DNA of 64,000 bases, from assembly GCA_013396655.1 (NCBI GenBank), contig WBMV01006235.1:1-64000 (forward strand), read 5' to 3'. The notes beneath the pieces are model-generated. The model did not search any database. It was not told the DNA's origin and worked only from the letters and a program-made list of their open reading frames with translations. The DNA comes from Campylorhamphus procurvoides. Its lineage: Eukaryota; Chordata; Aves; Passeriformes; Dendrocolaptidae. Shown here piece after piece: positions 38,810 to 51,313 of the stretch (positions within the stretch are counted from its first letter, which is position 1; every line of letters begins with the position of its first letter). The position numbers and the translations under genes are program-made.

Positions 38810-39230
38810 TGCAACAGCTGGGTGGAATCGCACCCCCTTTCCTGTCCCACTCCGACCACATGGTCCCAAAATGTCCCAGCAAAGAGACACACAGAGACCA
38901 CAGAAGAGGGAGGCAGAGAGAATGTTTATTCACATGGTCAGGTGTATTTCTAGGGCTTTTGGGGGATGTTAGTCACAGCCTATAGGATTCAAGGGTTAAG
39001 AATCAATGGGGAAAGGGTTAACAATGGACCAATAAGGGGGGTTTTCACATCTCCTGGCCAAGGTAAATACCTGCATACTAATTAGGAAGATAAGGGTTTT
39101 CTCTCAAGGGGTCTTGGGAAGGAGAAGGGTGGCTCAGGGAAAAAAAAAAGGCAGAGGAATCCATTTTACAATACAGTAAAAGAGGCATTATGGCTGGTTT
39201 CTTCATCTTCTTCACAGGCCCACTGTTACA
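38810..39230 (-). mobile_element. Solo LTR, 421 bp, ERVK-like
   Basis: The element runs from TGCAACAGCTGGG to GGCCCACTGTTACA on the plus strand, so its own ends on the minus strand are TGTAACAG...CTGTTGCA, imperfect inverted repeats with TG...CA termini. It is flanked by an exact 6-bp target duplication, TTATTT (38804-38809 and 39231-39236). A complement of AATAAA lies at 38925-38930, giving minus orientation and a short U5/R part on the left. There is no internal retroviral sequence, so it is a solo LTR left by recombination between two LTRs. It has no recognisable similarity to the LTR family at 20.5 and 51.7 kb. Confidence 0.85.
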
Positions 39231-39236
39231 TTATTT
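39231..39236. repeat. Target-site duplication TTATTT (right)
   Basis: Exact copy of the six bases at 38804-38809, closing the solo LTR. Confidence 0.85.
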
Positions 39237-41829
39237 CACTGGTTTCCCCATACATTCACATGCACACATATGTTTAATACACATATTAAATTTTAAATAG
39301 ATTGCTTTTAACTAATCACATCAAGTGGCATTTGTGCAATGTAAATATTTTTTTGTTCCTTCAACACTCTTTCAAGTACTCTGAAAATTTCAGAGAAATA
39401 AAGTTATAACAGGCTGAATATTAAAAGGTGGGTAGGAAAAAGAGCAAGAAACTAAGCTTCAAAGGGAATTCTACACTTTGATTTCAGTTTGCATATTCCA
39501 AATGCTCACATTTTGTGACACAGATGTCAAACCAGGACGTAGGTAATAAAGTAGGTTCCTTTAAGATTAAAACCCCCTACATTTTAAATGATCAAATTAA
39601 ACCATATTTCAAGCATGGGAGAAGCAAATGACGTATTATTAGTTCTTCCCTAAACCTCATTGAACCATCTCTTTCCATCGTAGCAGGGATCCATCAGCCA
39701 TGCCAAAAATAAAGGAAGAATGGCAGCATTCCCCATCTGCTGATGAGTCCTATCTAAGGGAAGAAAAAACAGTGATTTTATTTAACTCTATTCCACTTAT
39801 TGACAGGCCGTACAAACAGTCATCATGACACATAGCCAACTTTACTTATGTGCCCAGAAAGCCAGGCCAGGCATAATAAAGATATTACATACTCTGTTCC
39901 GAATACAGGCAACTTGGAATGGCTTTTATTGAAGCTTAAGCATGGTAAATATTGGGTAGTAGATTTAGGTATCACACAGTCAGAAATACATTTCGCTCAA
40001 ACACATAGCACATGGCACCCTTGGTGAATGAGGGTGACTATTATTGCAGCACAATAGGCCTGCCTTTCTCTCTCTGCCAAAAGAAAAGCTTGGAATAGTA
40101 CAGAGCACATGGCACTTTAAACTTAGAGGAGATTGGCAAGAACTTTACAGAGTAGGAAGAGGGGAATTAAATTAAAAGGCCTCTATAAAGTGTCTGTGCC
40201 CTTGAAAGACAACGCGTCATAAACTACCCCAAGCTGCTGTACTAGAGTCAACTTGGAAGGGAAAGGACTCAACATCAAGAAATGGGACAGAGGGTGTGAC
40301 AGTATGGCTCTGCCCAATTTCTGGATTTCTCCTGCTCTCACTGGCATTAATGTCTGTACTGGCCAGAGACTTGGGGAGTCCACTCAGGGCAAAGAGGTTG
40401 TGAATGTGCTGAGGGCACTTGCTACAACACTAGCATCCGTTCTGCTTCATCCTTTCCCTCTGCTACTCCATGTGTGTTCGGTTGCTGGATTCTTTCTGCT
40501 AAATACTTTGGGCTGGACTATCTGCCTACCCTGGGGTTGCACAGGTGACACACAATGTGTCTCTGATTGACAGGTGCAATCTCAAGGCACAACCTTCACA
40601 AAAACTAAAGAAACACAACTCCCATTTGCTATCTCAGGCTTTCACTTTGCGATACTCAGACATCTCAGATGCTTACAATTTACAATAATCTGACCATTTT
40701 CTTGCATAGAAGTGTTCTTGCCTGTTCAGAAAATACTTTCAAGTGCACCTAAGATGTTACATCTTCTGTGTCAGAAAATGTCAGTTTAAGAAAAGACCTG
40801 CAAAATAAAGATTTTCAAGTTTTTCTGACCAAGGTCATCAAGAGCTCAGACCTCTTTTTGACACGATGGTAATTGGTGCCATGAATGCAGGAACAAACAC
40901 AGGCAGGAGGCTCCTGAGCACTAATAGAAAAGAATGGATTTCTGCTTGATGCGATGCTGACTGAATTAACTTCACAGGAATCTCATGTGGCACAGGAGGA
41001 TGAGGTGCCTAGAAACCAGGGGCCAATCAAATGGACAAAAAATGCTGATATTCAGGCAACTACTGTTCCTATTCCACGTAACATTCCTAACTTATACTGC
41101 CCATACTTTCCTCATAACATGCCAGTCTGTTCATTCTTCTTATTTGCAACCCTCTGTCCTGTGTCTGTGTATCAAGGTGTGCAACAATGACCTTTTTACT
41201 ATCAGCACTTGAACTGCAATTTTACTTTGAATAAATCCATAACAAGATAGGTGAAGTGTCTACACAGATTCAATCCAGGCAATAAGTATTCCATAAGGCA
41301 GCAGGATCAGACTTTAGGAAAGAGGCAATTGGAGCACAACAAAGGTCAGTGGAGCTACACAGTGATTAAGTTTTCTTAGCCCAACCAGAAGTTCAGCCTG
41401 AGCTATGGGCTATGACTGCTCAAGAAATCTGACACCTTTTTTTCACTGATGGTTAAAGAAAGAACAGTGTTTTCATCTGTAGCGTAAGCTGAGAGCCAGG
41501 ATGAGGCTTACAGCAAGGTTTGGATCTCTGTGAGTACAAGGATATCCTTTCTCCTAACACACATGCCTGCAGTCCCATCAAGATGGCAAGTGATAGCAAC
41601 ATGCCTCTGACACATGGACACAGCAGCAGCCCTTTGCTGTTCTTCTCAGCCTGCTCCCACAGTCAGGATGTGAGATGGGTCAGAGCTGTGCAACCTCTGT
41701 TTGCTGCTATCACCGAGGCATTATACTGATTTCAAACTTTAAAGTCTGTTTAAGCCAGAATAGGAAGGACTTTACAGCAGATATTACAAATAGGAAAATA
41801 ATTGAAAGCTTGAATTTTTTCTAGCTGTA
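39237..41829. other. Unique sequence, no supported gene
   Basis: No gene or recognised repeat. The plus-strand open frame at 40253-40570 has no supporting splice signals or domain. Confidence 0.5.
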
Positions 41830-42900
41830 GATTAAGGCTCTGTTGATAAGTCCAGCCAGTTTGCTGTCCAGGACACTCTTGCCCGTCTTGCCAAGCTGAG
41901 ACCACAGATTATCAACAGGCTCAGTTTCGGGAAGGTATGCCCAAAATCATAGAAGCCAAGACCTTGAGCACAGCACCAGCTATGCAGTCAGTCTTTCACT
42001 TGCTCAGCTCACCGCCTTTTTCTCAAGTCCTCTTCTCTAACTAGGGACATGGAGCAGACCCTCATCTCCTGCCTTCTTGAACATTGTTCCAAGAGACACA
42101 AGGTTTCCCATAGTATTTCTGAGTCATGTCTTTGCAGTGTCATTCAACCCTACCTGGAAGAGCAGGAACAGGTGATAGTCTGTAGGCTTGACCAGCCTCT
42201 GCAGCCTCTTTGTGACATCATGGATGGAAGCTACCAGCAGACAAGCTTCTCAAGAGACACTGTTTGGATGACAAATGGAGCCTCTCAGCAAGGAGTCTCC
42301 AATTACTGATCCCCTAGAGCACCAGTTCTAACGGGGGTAGATGGTTAGACCAACTTTATAGGTTGGCCCTTCCTGGGACTTGCCTTTTACTGACTCCCTC
42401 CTCATTCTCCAGCCCCAGCTAAAGAATTCTCCAGCATTCTCCAGCACCGTATGTGTTTCCTTAGGGCACTAGAGAGGGAAGAGGAAGATTCCTCTCCTGC
42501 CCCAAGCATCAGTGAGAATCCAGTTTCCTTTGCCTTGAGAGTTAGTTGAGTCATTCATTTCAGGGCTGGAAGAAAATTTCCCTTCCCCTTGCAAAGACTT
42601 AAGGCAAGACTCCTGCTCAGCTGGTGACAGTACACAGCACCACATGTCCATCTCTCACGCAGGTCCCCACACACTGTGCTGCCTGTTGCACTCCTCTTGT
42701 AACATGGCTACTTGCTTGAAGAGTCCATCCAGCTGGGCACACTTGTACCCATGACATGCGCCTCTGCCTTCAGAATCTAGAGAGACTTCCAGGTTCTGGA
42801 GTCCCATACAAGTCTGGGTCTGAGCAGCTCTTTCAGTTTTTGGGAGGCCAGTGTGGGTGTAGCTGTTGTACACCACGATCCTCAGCTGCAGAACACACCA
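41830..42900 (-). mobile_element. Probable old CR1 5' part (ORF1 region)
   Basis: Read on the minus strand, 42876-42655 encodes KCAQLDGLFKQVAMLQEEC, which resembles the CAQ(V/L)D-L-xxV-xxL-(R/Q)EE pattern of avian CR1 ORF1 proteins. The following sequence toward 41830 is GC-richer than its surroundings and contains CTCTCAGCAAGGAGTCTC- and CCTTCCTGGGACTTGCC-type blocks, which I associate with the same element. The frames are broken by stops. It is not joined to a CR1 3' end, so it is an isolated internal fragment. Boundaries and identity are approximate. Confidence 0.42.
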
Positions 42901-45079
42901 GCATGGAGCTGATTGTCTTGTGGAGTATCACTGCATAATTTCATTCAAAAATGCTATCCAAGATGGAAACATGCAACATCAAGTGTTTTATTTTATCAGC
43001 CACTATATTTCACAAGTCGTAGGGAGATTGCGAGATCCTTGGGGTTTGGCTTTGTGCTCTTTAAAAAATAATGGACACCATAACACCAGTTGCAGGAGAG
43101 ACCAGAACTCAGAGTCCCCTGGGCCCTAGCTCTGTTTAGGCTGTAGGGTATTTACCCTTCTCAAATGTGCACTGGAACCAAGTTGTGAAACATCCTGAAA
43201 AATCTGGTAGGCTTAGGAACATTAAACTTGCAGAATGAATTTCACCCTAATTTCTCATTCTTAGGAATTATCTTTCCAAGCAGCGAAGTAATGAATGTCT
43301 CTGATTGCAATTTAATCTCTTAAAACCCCTGCAGAATACCCACACATACTTGGAACAAAAAGGGGAAACACAGTGATCTGAAATTCTCCATTCATTCAAA
43401 GCACAATGCTGCTGAAACCTGGCCTTAAATGTCTCTCACCAGTGCTCACAAGATGGTGTTGTAATTGATGTCAGAAATTCAGCAGCTTTATCATATGCAA
43501 TTTTTTCCTACTGACAAGGTATTCCACAGAGCTGTATTTTAATTCTGATTCCATATGTCACTTCAATTTCTGAAGAAACCAGAGCACAGCTCACAGCTGG
43601 CTCAGCACATATTCCAGAAGTGTACAAGGCCCTACAATACTGAGATTAATCTCGGTTTTCAGAATCACTGATCACATCTGTTTTTTGCATATTCTCTCAG
43701 AACCTTCCCAAAGAAACTGATCCATCCTTCTTGCTGAAAATGTGAGACATATAGGACGTTGTTTTCAAAAAGGCTTTTACAAATCCCATCAATATTGGAA
43801 TAAACCCAGAAAAACAAGGCAGCTTTATTGATTTACACATTGACATAATATCTGCTTTTTGTGCATGTGCAGTCTCCCATGAGTGATAATTAGACTTCTA
43901 AAGAGAATCTAATATTGAACCTATAAGTATTATCCATCTCCTCTGCCTTTTCAGAAGAGCCACAAAAGATTAGAGATAACATGCCTAATTAGTGTAGAAT
44001 GATGTAAAAATCACTGCCTGGACTGAAACGTGTGGTGCAAACAATAACCACGTTCCCAGTTAGCTGCTGATCATTTAAGTCAAACCTGGATCTTGGCGTG
44101 CCTAGATACAGACCTGGAAGGTGAGCACTTCTATGGCTTCTGCAACATGTAAAATTTCTTACTGAAGATCTTCTCACTAGACATACTGGGATCCATTCCA
44201 TTGCTTCCATTAAAACATTCTTTCACTCAAAATTCATGTCCTTGTAATTTAAGCCGTTCCAGCTCAAAAGAATCTTATCTCAGCAAAAACTGATCCAAGT
44301 ATTGCATGAAACACAACAGAAACAAAACATATTTTCCATTTTCCATGGACAACTTTCCAGCTTTATGAGTTAGATCAGAAATATTCAAGAATCACACTTA
44401 AGCTACACCTAAATTTCCCTGCAAAGTAAAGCTAAGATAACTAACTGCATAGTTCTGCTTTACATATTTCTGTTATCTCCAAAATTCACATCCTCTGCAG
44501 GAAGTATTTGTGAAGTACAGCAACCCAGGACCTATGAATCTGGAGTAGAGAGGACTGGAATAAACTGTATATGCTATATACATTACGCCAATCAACATCA
44601 CTCCGTCAGAAAACACTTAATTTCATGATAAAATAAGTCAAGGATTTGGTTTGGTGGTTTGGTTTTGTTTTTTTTTTTTTAATTTTGTTTGGGTTTTTTT
44701 TTCATTGTTTGGTTGGCTGGTATTTTTTGAGTTTCTTAATACAGGATCAGTGCAAGATTTTGAGAACTTGTGCTTAAGGCAGAACAAACAATATGAATCA
44801 ATTGATAACTAGCTGCCAGCTGAAACACAGAAAGCGAATAAATCCTTCATTAGTGGTGCTACAGACATATCTCAGCCACAGCACAGAGCTGCCTCAGCAA
44901 ACCCGTAACACTCAGGACTGCACCAAGGCACCCAGAGTGGGATCTCAGCCCTGGTTCTAAGCAAAGGGCCCACAATCACCTTTTTCTGTTCAGTTTTGTC
45001 CATGCTGGAGCCACAAACTCAAGGACTTCCTGGCTCATACGGGTACAATGTGGAGGCTTGACCATATGGTGTAGCCTCA
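42901..45079. other. Unique sequence with T/G-rich simple tract
   Basis: No gene seen. A T-rich tract with repeated TTTGG units (about 44648-44732) is simple sequence. The remainder is AT-rich and unremarkable. Confidence 0.5.
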
Positions 45080-45553
45080 CCTGCAATATTGGGACAGTTT
45101 TGGGTACCACAATATAAGAAAGATCTGAAGCCATTCGAGAGTGTCCAAAGAAGGGCAACAGAGATGGTTCAGGGTCTGGAGAGGAAGCACATGAGGACAC
45201 TGAGGGCACTTGGTGTGTTCAGCTGGAGAAGAGGACTTCATTGCAGGAGGGGCAGGCACTGATCTCTGCTCTGTGGGGACCAGGGACAGCACCCAGGGAA
45301 GGGCTGGAGTTGGGGCAGGGCAGGCTGAGGTTGGATCTCAGCCAAAGGTTCTTCTTCCCCCAGAGGGTGGTGGGCACTGCCCAGGCTCCCCAGGGCAGTG
45401 GGCACAGCCCCAAGGCTTCCAGAGCTCCAAGAGGGTTTGGATGATGCTCTGGGGCACAGGGGGTGACTCTTGGGGCTGGTCCTGTGCAGGGCTGAGGGTT
45501 GGATTCAGTGTGAGTCCCTTCCAACTTGGCATATTCTGACTCTGTGATGTGTT
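45080..45553 (+). mobile_element. CR1 LINE 3' part, plus strand
   Basis: The plus strand reads through CR1 blocks in order: GGGACAGTTTTGGGTACCACA, GAGAGTGTCCAAAGAAGGGC, TGTTCAGCTGGAGAAGAGG, TTCTTCCCCCAGAGGGTGGT, GGCACTGCCCAGGCTCCCCAGGG, and the end GTGAGTCCCTTCCAACTTGG followed by ATTCTGACTCTGTGATG, a degenerate form of the CR1 terminal ATTCTATGATTCT repeats. The middle is shortened relative to a full 3' end. The open frames across it (for example 45210-45539) are relics of reverse-transcriptase coding sequence or antisense frames, and are not genes. Confidence 0.9.
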
Positions 45554-48500
45554 TGTGCAGGGGTCAGGCAGCCCACCCAGACAGGATGAAGGCAGTTCTG
45601 CCAGTTCATGGGCAGACTACACTTGACATACCACAGGTCCCATCCAACTTAAATTTACACTGCCTGCATTTAGTAGGAGATGCAGCACAACTACTACAGC
45701 ACATAGCAGACTACTTGGATATGTAAATACTAATAACAAATTTTGGCAGCAATCTTACCAGTCTCCTGTCACAGCTTTGCCAAATGGCCTCCTGCAAGTC
45801 CCTCCTGTGGTGCTGCCTGGCGGCCGTGTGCCCCCACACTGCTGCTGTCTCTGCTCTCAGCAGGCTTTGTATCGGTTCATGTCTCAGCCCCAGCAGAGCA
45901 GCGTTTTGTTTCTCCTACAGCCCTGGCATTGTGGGCACACAGCAGGTGCTTCCACATCCCCCCATGAGCCACTGCAAGCCCAGCAAAGCTGCTGCCCCAG
46001 CAGCTGAGTGCAGTGTTCTGTAATGTATCTGCAACAAACAGGATTACAATGAAATTGCGTTTGATTTTCCTTGCAGGTTTATGAACAGGACTGTGACCAC
46101 AATGCAATTTAACACATCCACAAGCTAAACCCCTTGCCTGGTGCCTCCTGTTGTTCCCCTGGGAGATGTGGCCTAAGGAAACAAACACTGACAAACTCCC
46201 CCTCCTCACTGCCAAAGTGCCACTCTCTTAAATCAGCGAAGTGCTGCCAATGGCTTAAACGGTGACAGACTCTATGCCAAGGAAGTAACTTCTTCTGAAA
46301 CCATGCTGTTTAAGGATGGCTGGCATGGTGCAAGGTAAGGTAACAAAAAGAAACAGAATTTTGTTTTATTTATGTATGTCTGTGTCTGTATCTATAGTTA
46401 TCAGATATATGCTACAGATGTGTACCCTCCTTCCAGAGCAGGTTAAGTTAGATTCTAATTTACACAGATCATCTCTGTTCAGGACAGTATTTGAATTCAC
46501 AGCTTTACACTTCAGCAAAAGTCCCTTCCCTGATGACTTTAAAAATAAAAAATAAAACTTAAAATTCATCTTTAGCCAGTAAAAAATAAAATGCTGAAGC
46601 CTCCTCTCCAAAATAGGAAAGGAAGGAAACAAGAACAAGGAAAAGAAATGGGTCAGTATCGTCCATCTGGACCTTTCATTTTCCTGTGAAGATCCTCAGA
46701 GAGCACAGTTCTTTGTAGAGACCTGGTACAGAGAGCTGACCTCTGTGGGCTCTGCTGTCCCCAGGAACGTCTCTTGACTTCAGCCCCATCAGAGCAGGCA
46801 TGGGACTGTGACACACAAGTTTACTCACTGCTAAACTGCACCAACAAATTGCTCATCTCTGACAGATGTTTCTGTTTAAAGCTACAAGGAACCATATGGA
46901 TCATTCCACCTCAGCAGTCTCAAGAGTCAGCCCAGCAACTCCAAGAGCCAGAAATTGTAAGGAATAAATGAAAAACCTAATTAGATCAACAGACAACATT
47001 TGGATCAAGATTAGAGGATCTGACATGACAATGGGATTAGATTATTTGCAAGACATAACAAGGTTTTGTTATTTATCACTTCACAAGCAGTTTTCACAGT
47101 ACAAGAAGGAAGAAGTGGCAAATCAGCATGCAAATGCACATATGAGAATATCTTTTTGTGCCCCCTACTGATGCCAAGCTCTGTGGAACCACTGTCTATT
47201 ATTTGAGAAAAAGCACTGCAATAGCAGAAGGAAGTAAGAACTGGGAGCATAGCAATGGAAATAAAAATAACAAAAGCCTCACAGCCAGATACTGGTAGTT
47301 TCAGGTACACAAAAAGGCTAAAGAGTAAATAAATAATTGCAAAAAACACAGTTTGGAGTGATCCATGTGGAAAAGTTAATGTAGACAAACACTTGGATAG
47401 ATTTTGCAATTACATTATCATTTTTGTCTTCTCCACCTCTGTTCCAACCAAGTATAGACATATTTAGGAAATGAAGCTGAAAACTGAAAAGCCCCACTGT
47501 TGTTTGCCCCCCTTCACAGGTTGCAAGATGTAAGAGGGGTGGGTGAGCTAAAGAAATGTCAAGTTTATGTCAAACCAGAAGACAGCAATGACAACAGAGC
47601 TCAACAACACACACCATGGCTGGATGAACTAAGTTCCCAGCCTTCACACAGCTCCCAAGGGTTGCTTTTCTCCAACAGGTCACAATAAGGTGTAGGTGAT
47701 GTTTAGGCCAACAAGAAACTGACCCTGGCCCTCAGCAGTCCTGTCCTATTTCTGTTCACATTCTCCTCCCATATCTGGGAAGCCAGGCTTGAAACCACAC
47801 TGAGAAGTGCTCCTCCAGTGGCAGGAGTCTTTGTGCATTGCTTTCCTGCTTACTGCCTCTTGTATCACAAACAGAGCCTGCCTGAAAGAAGCTCATCTTC
47901 TCCAAACTTGCTCATCTGGGGAGCAGACATGGACAATGCACTGCAGGCTTCACACACAGCAATGTAATCTGTCCCATCCCAGTGCAAACCTAAGGTGACT
48001 TTTATAATCGCCAGCTGGTTTCTGCTCCTAGCATCAGCCATGACAGCCTGGTCAGGTACAACAACATGGTTTTAAAGAAATGACATGAAGTGATGGAGCA
48101 CTACAGAAAAACTCTACAGGTGGAGCTACACCTCTGCAACACCAGCAAGGAAGAAAAAGGAAAAAAGCACTTCACCTCTGGCTCCTCAATATGCCTACGA
48201 GTTGTCTTTTACTTTCTGTTTTAATTGCAAACTGAAGTTTAGAGCAGCTTCCTGATCTAAATGCAGACAGCATCCAGTACAGTGGAAGCCTCAGTTCACC
48301 CCAAAGGGCCTGCTTCCCAGCAGTCAGAATCCACCACCAACACAAGGTCCCCACTTCCACACTGTGCCACCAATCCCAGAAGTGAAGCAGCGCTTCCCAA
48401 AGCCTGTTAAAACCACCCTGGAGAAGGCAGGAATCTCAGCATACTTGTCATTCTCTGACTCAAGAAGCCTTAGAGATTACAAGGGTATTTGCAGTTTATC

Positions 48501-49862
48501 ACTAACCGAACTGCAAGATACAGCAAAGTAATTAACTAATGATACAGTGCAAAATATAAGCTTTTTAGGGACCTTGTACTACACGGAACTGCCTGCAATG
48601 GGAATTAAAAAACATTCCCAGCAGAAGGAACTGCAATGGTATCCGTCTGAATTTAAATGCTTATTTCAGGGCAATAAAGATCAGTTGGTGTCAGTTAATG
48701 AGGGGGAGTGCTCCATCCCAAGGTGTAGCTGTCTAATGGGATGGCTATTTACATTTTAGCACAGCATCCAGGAATGGAAGTTTTGGGCTGGACCTAATGT
48801 AAGTGGAACAACAATGAAAGAGAGACAAAAGGAGTTTTCCCCTCAAGCTTCTTCACCACATCCTAAACTTTACTTTTAATTGAAACTAGTAATGTATTTA
48901 AAGAACTTACATTAGCATCTGTGTCAGTGTTAGTCAGTGCTGACAGCAATAAAAGGACAGATTACAGCAGCAATAGCAACACTTCTAAGTATACTGCTTA
49001 ATACTTCCATACATGTTTCAAAAATAATCGCTCTTAGTCAAAATAAGTATGGCTTCTTAATACAATTAGCTTTTTATCTGGAGCTCTGGTCATCCTGATA
49101 TGAAAGGAATCTAAATATACATCAATTCTGGTTTAAGTATTTAAGAAATAGATGAAAAAATAAATACCTCTCCCAAGCTCATCTTCTTGTAAATCCTATT
49201 AATAAGAGATACTCTGAGATAAATCCAACAAGGCACCAGCATCTCTCCTTTCCTGAGTGACTTTTGATATGGTAAATCATCACAGCTATGGAGTAGCGTT
49301 CTGCCAGTGCTACTACCTATAAATATCATTGCAATGTTTCTATTGCTCTTCACTAAATACTGCCTTTTCTTCTCTTTCTTTTTTTTTCTTACTTAAAGTA
49401 CACACATAAATGAAATGAAGAGAAGACAGAAACCAGGAGAGAGGAGCAAGCATTTAAACAATAATAGTGTTTTTTTTTAAAAAAAATACATGCTCTCCAA
49501 ACCCATGGCAACAGCAGCATTTCAACAAGACAACAGAAAACAAGGAGTTCTGTGAGCAGTTAAAATATGAAAAACCAGGGGTTCCTGTGGGATAAAGGTC
49601 CACTTTTCATTGTCAGAGGATTAGCAGGAGGGCCTTTTCTTCCCTGCCCAGTTTTCAGAACCTGATAGATTTAAGCCCCTTCTGGACCCATAATATTTGG
49701 TGGAACCTGGCCCATGTGGGCCAAAATTGCCACTGGGCAGGAAGACCAGACACCTGGCATTGGCACAGCACCCTCTTCTCTTCAGGAGAGTCAACAAAAT
49801 AACCCATGCCCAGGGACTGAGCCAAGGATGGCCTAGATGGCATTTTTCAGACACATGGGCCA
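45554..49862. other. Unique sequence, no supported gene
   Basis: A small plus-strand frame with a true ATG at 45784 (79 codons, N-terminal MASCKSLLWCCLAAVC) superficially resembles a secretion signal, but sits in a GC-rich patch that is open in three frames at once. A 132-codon minus frame (47409-47011) is hydrophobic but AT-driven. No repeat was recognised. Confidence 0.45.
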
Positions 49863-50071
49863 TTGACATGGTTCTGTACAGAAGGACCGCACTGTGCTCT
49901 CAGGGGTTACGCACAAGTGGCACTGAGCACAGGACCCACAGAAATCATCACTGGCATGGGCTCCAATCCAGACCTCCTCCCGTTCACAACTTCACTTTCA
50001 GAGACCTTCAGTGTTGGAATTCTGCAAACCCACTTCATGGCTGCTGTAGGGGGGGTAAGACAAACCATTAG
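49863..50071. other. Open plus-strand segment next to GTAAGA, not called a gene
   Basis: A plus frame reads GYAQVALSTGPTEIITGMG and continues to a GGGGG|GTAAGA donor-like site near 50052. A CTCTCAG precedes GGGTTACG near 49910, but without a good pyrimidine tract. A second plus frame is open through the same sequence. Product not recognised. It could be an exon or a compositional accident. Confidence 0.2.
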
Positions 50072-51133
50072 CATCTGTAAAACGTTCTTCACATTCAAGT
50101 ATAAGCAGCTACAGTGGCAAACAACATTAAACTACACTAATATGTGTGGCTAATAAAAACTTCTACCAAGCTATAACATGTCAATTGCATCCCAACACCA
50201 AAGCTATGAGTTTTAATTTATTTCAATGCTGAGAAGACAATGACAAGCGTCTTGCACCAATGCAGCTCCAGGGCTGCAGGTCCTTGTCTCTCCATACCTT
50301 CCCTCTGCACTGGGAGGAATGACATCCATTGACAGCTTAGCTACTTCTGATGACTAGCAAACAAATATCCTCATCATAAAGGAGTCTTTTTATAATCACT
50401 GGAACTCATGAGAGCAAAACCTGCTAAGAAAGGCTTCTCCAGTTCACAGGCTTAAAAGTAACAATTTTAGCAGCCACATATGTACCCAGTATGGTTCCAT
50501 TTCCCCCATAGATGTGTTTCTGATCCTAGGTAGGCAAAGCAGCTCATTTGTCCTAATTCTGAACCAGTGCATGCTAGTCTCCTTCAATCTCAATTAGCCA
50601 GTAGGAAATTTATTTAGAAAGCTGACAGGAACTATTTAGGGGATTAATGATTACTGATTTATGAATATTGAGTAGCATTTCAATAATCCAAGCAGAGTGA
50701 TCACTTGTAGCTGAAGCCAGTTCTCCCAACCATTATAGTCTGCAGCAATCACTCAAAGGCAGTTAAATGCTTCTGATTTATGACCTTAACCTACAGGGCC
50801 CAGTACATTTGCTCTATCAGTGTGTAAATTCAAAAAACGCAATTCCCTGCACCTCTAGAGAGCCAATTTAAGTCAACATTATGCATGAGCTGAGCATGCT
50901 TGAATTCTCAGATCTCTTATTTCACTCATTAAATTTGCACTGAACATCTTGCAATTAAAATTTCGTATAGATTTTTTTCGTATGATTGACATTTGGCCTT
51001 GGCAAAATGAGTTTAAATTTTGTTTCTCTAAAGATTTAGAAGGAGATAGATTGATCTAGACATTGTTTTCTGCAAGATGATGATGATGGAGCACTAATGC
51101 TTTTATTAGCATTTTGAAAAGCCTCCCTTTTAC
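50072..51133. other. AT-rich stretch, possible conserved element
   Basis: No gene. The part from about 50590 to 50980 holds many ATTA, ATTTATG and CAATTA motifs in moderately complex sequence, which could be a conserved non-coding element. Cross-species alignment would be needed to tell. Confidence 0.4.
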
Positions 51134-51311
51134 CTGGAAGACTGTCTATCACTGGTGAGAGCAATTCAGTAACCACAGCCAAGGCTACAGCTAACAGAGC
51201 AGCATCAAACATGTTCCTGCAGTCCATGTAACCCTTTACCATTTTTAGGCCAACATCTTTAACTGGAGTGGAACAAATTGGGCCTTCCAGTATAAACCAA
51301 CATGTGCTCAT
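51134..51311 (-). CDS. Best candidate coding exon, membrane-like segment, product unknown
   Basis: On the minus strand TTTATTCATTGCAG (acceptor AG at plus 51313-51312) is followed at once by ATGAGCACATGT, and the segment ends CTTCCAG|GTAAAA, a good donor (GT at plus 51133-51132). The 178-bp exon reads 59 codons plus one base (incoming phase 0, outgoing phase 1), starting MSTCWFILEGPICSTPVKD. It includes a hydrophobic stretch, AALLAVALAVVTELLSP, long enough to be a membrane helix or a buried helix. Codons are rich in the purine-N-pyrimidine pattern usual in coding sequence, better than other open frames here. Outgoing phase fits the candidate last exon at 3860-4068. The ATG could be a start or an internal Met. 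I do not recognise the family. Confidence 0.4.
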
Positions 51312-51313
51312 CT

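Noticed and set aside
42426..42445. Tandem ATTCTCCAGC repeated twice
   Set aside because: Only two 10-bp units, inside old repeat-derived sequence; not informative.
45210..45539. 109-codon plus frame and opposing minus frames
   Set aside because: They lie inside the CR1 3' part.
45784..46023. 79-codon plus frame with a signal-like N terminus
   Set aside because: Three plus frames and one minus frame are open through the same GC-rich patch, so the frame is not selective.
47011..47409. 132-codon hydrophobic minus frame
   Set aside because: No splice context or homology recognised; hydrophobic composition follows from AT-rich sequence.
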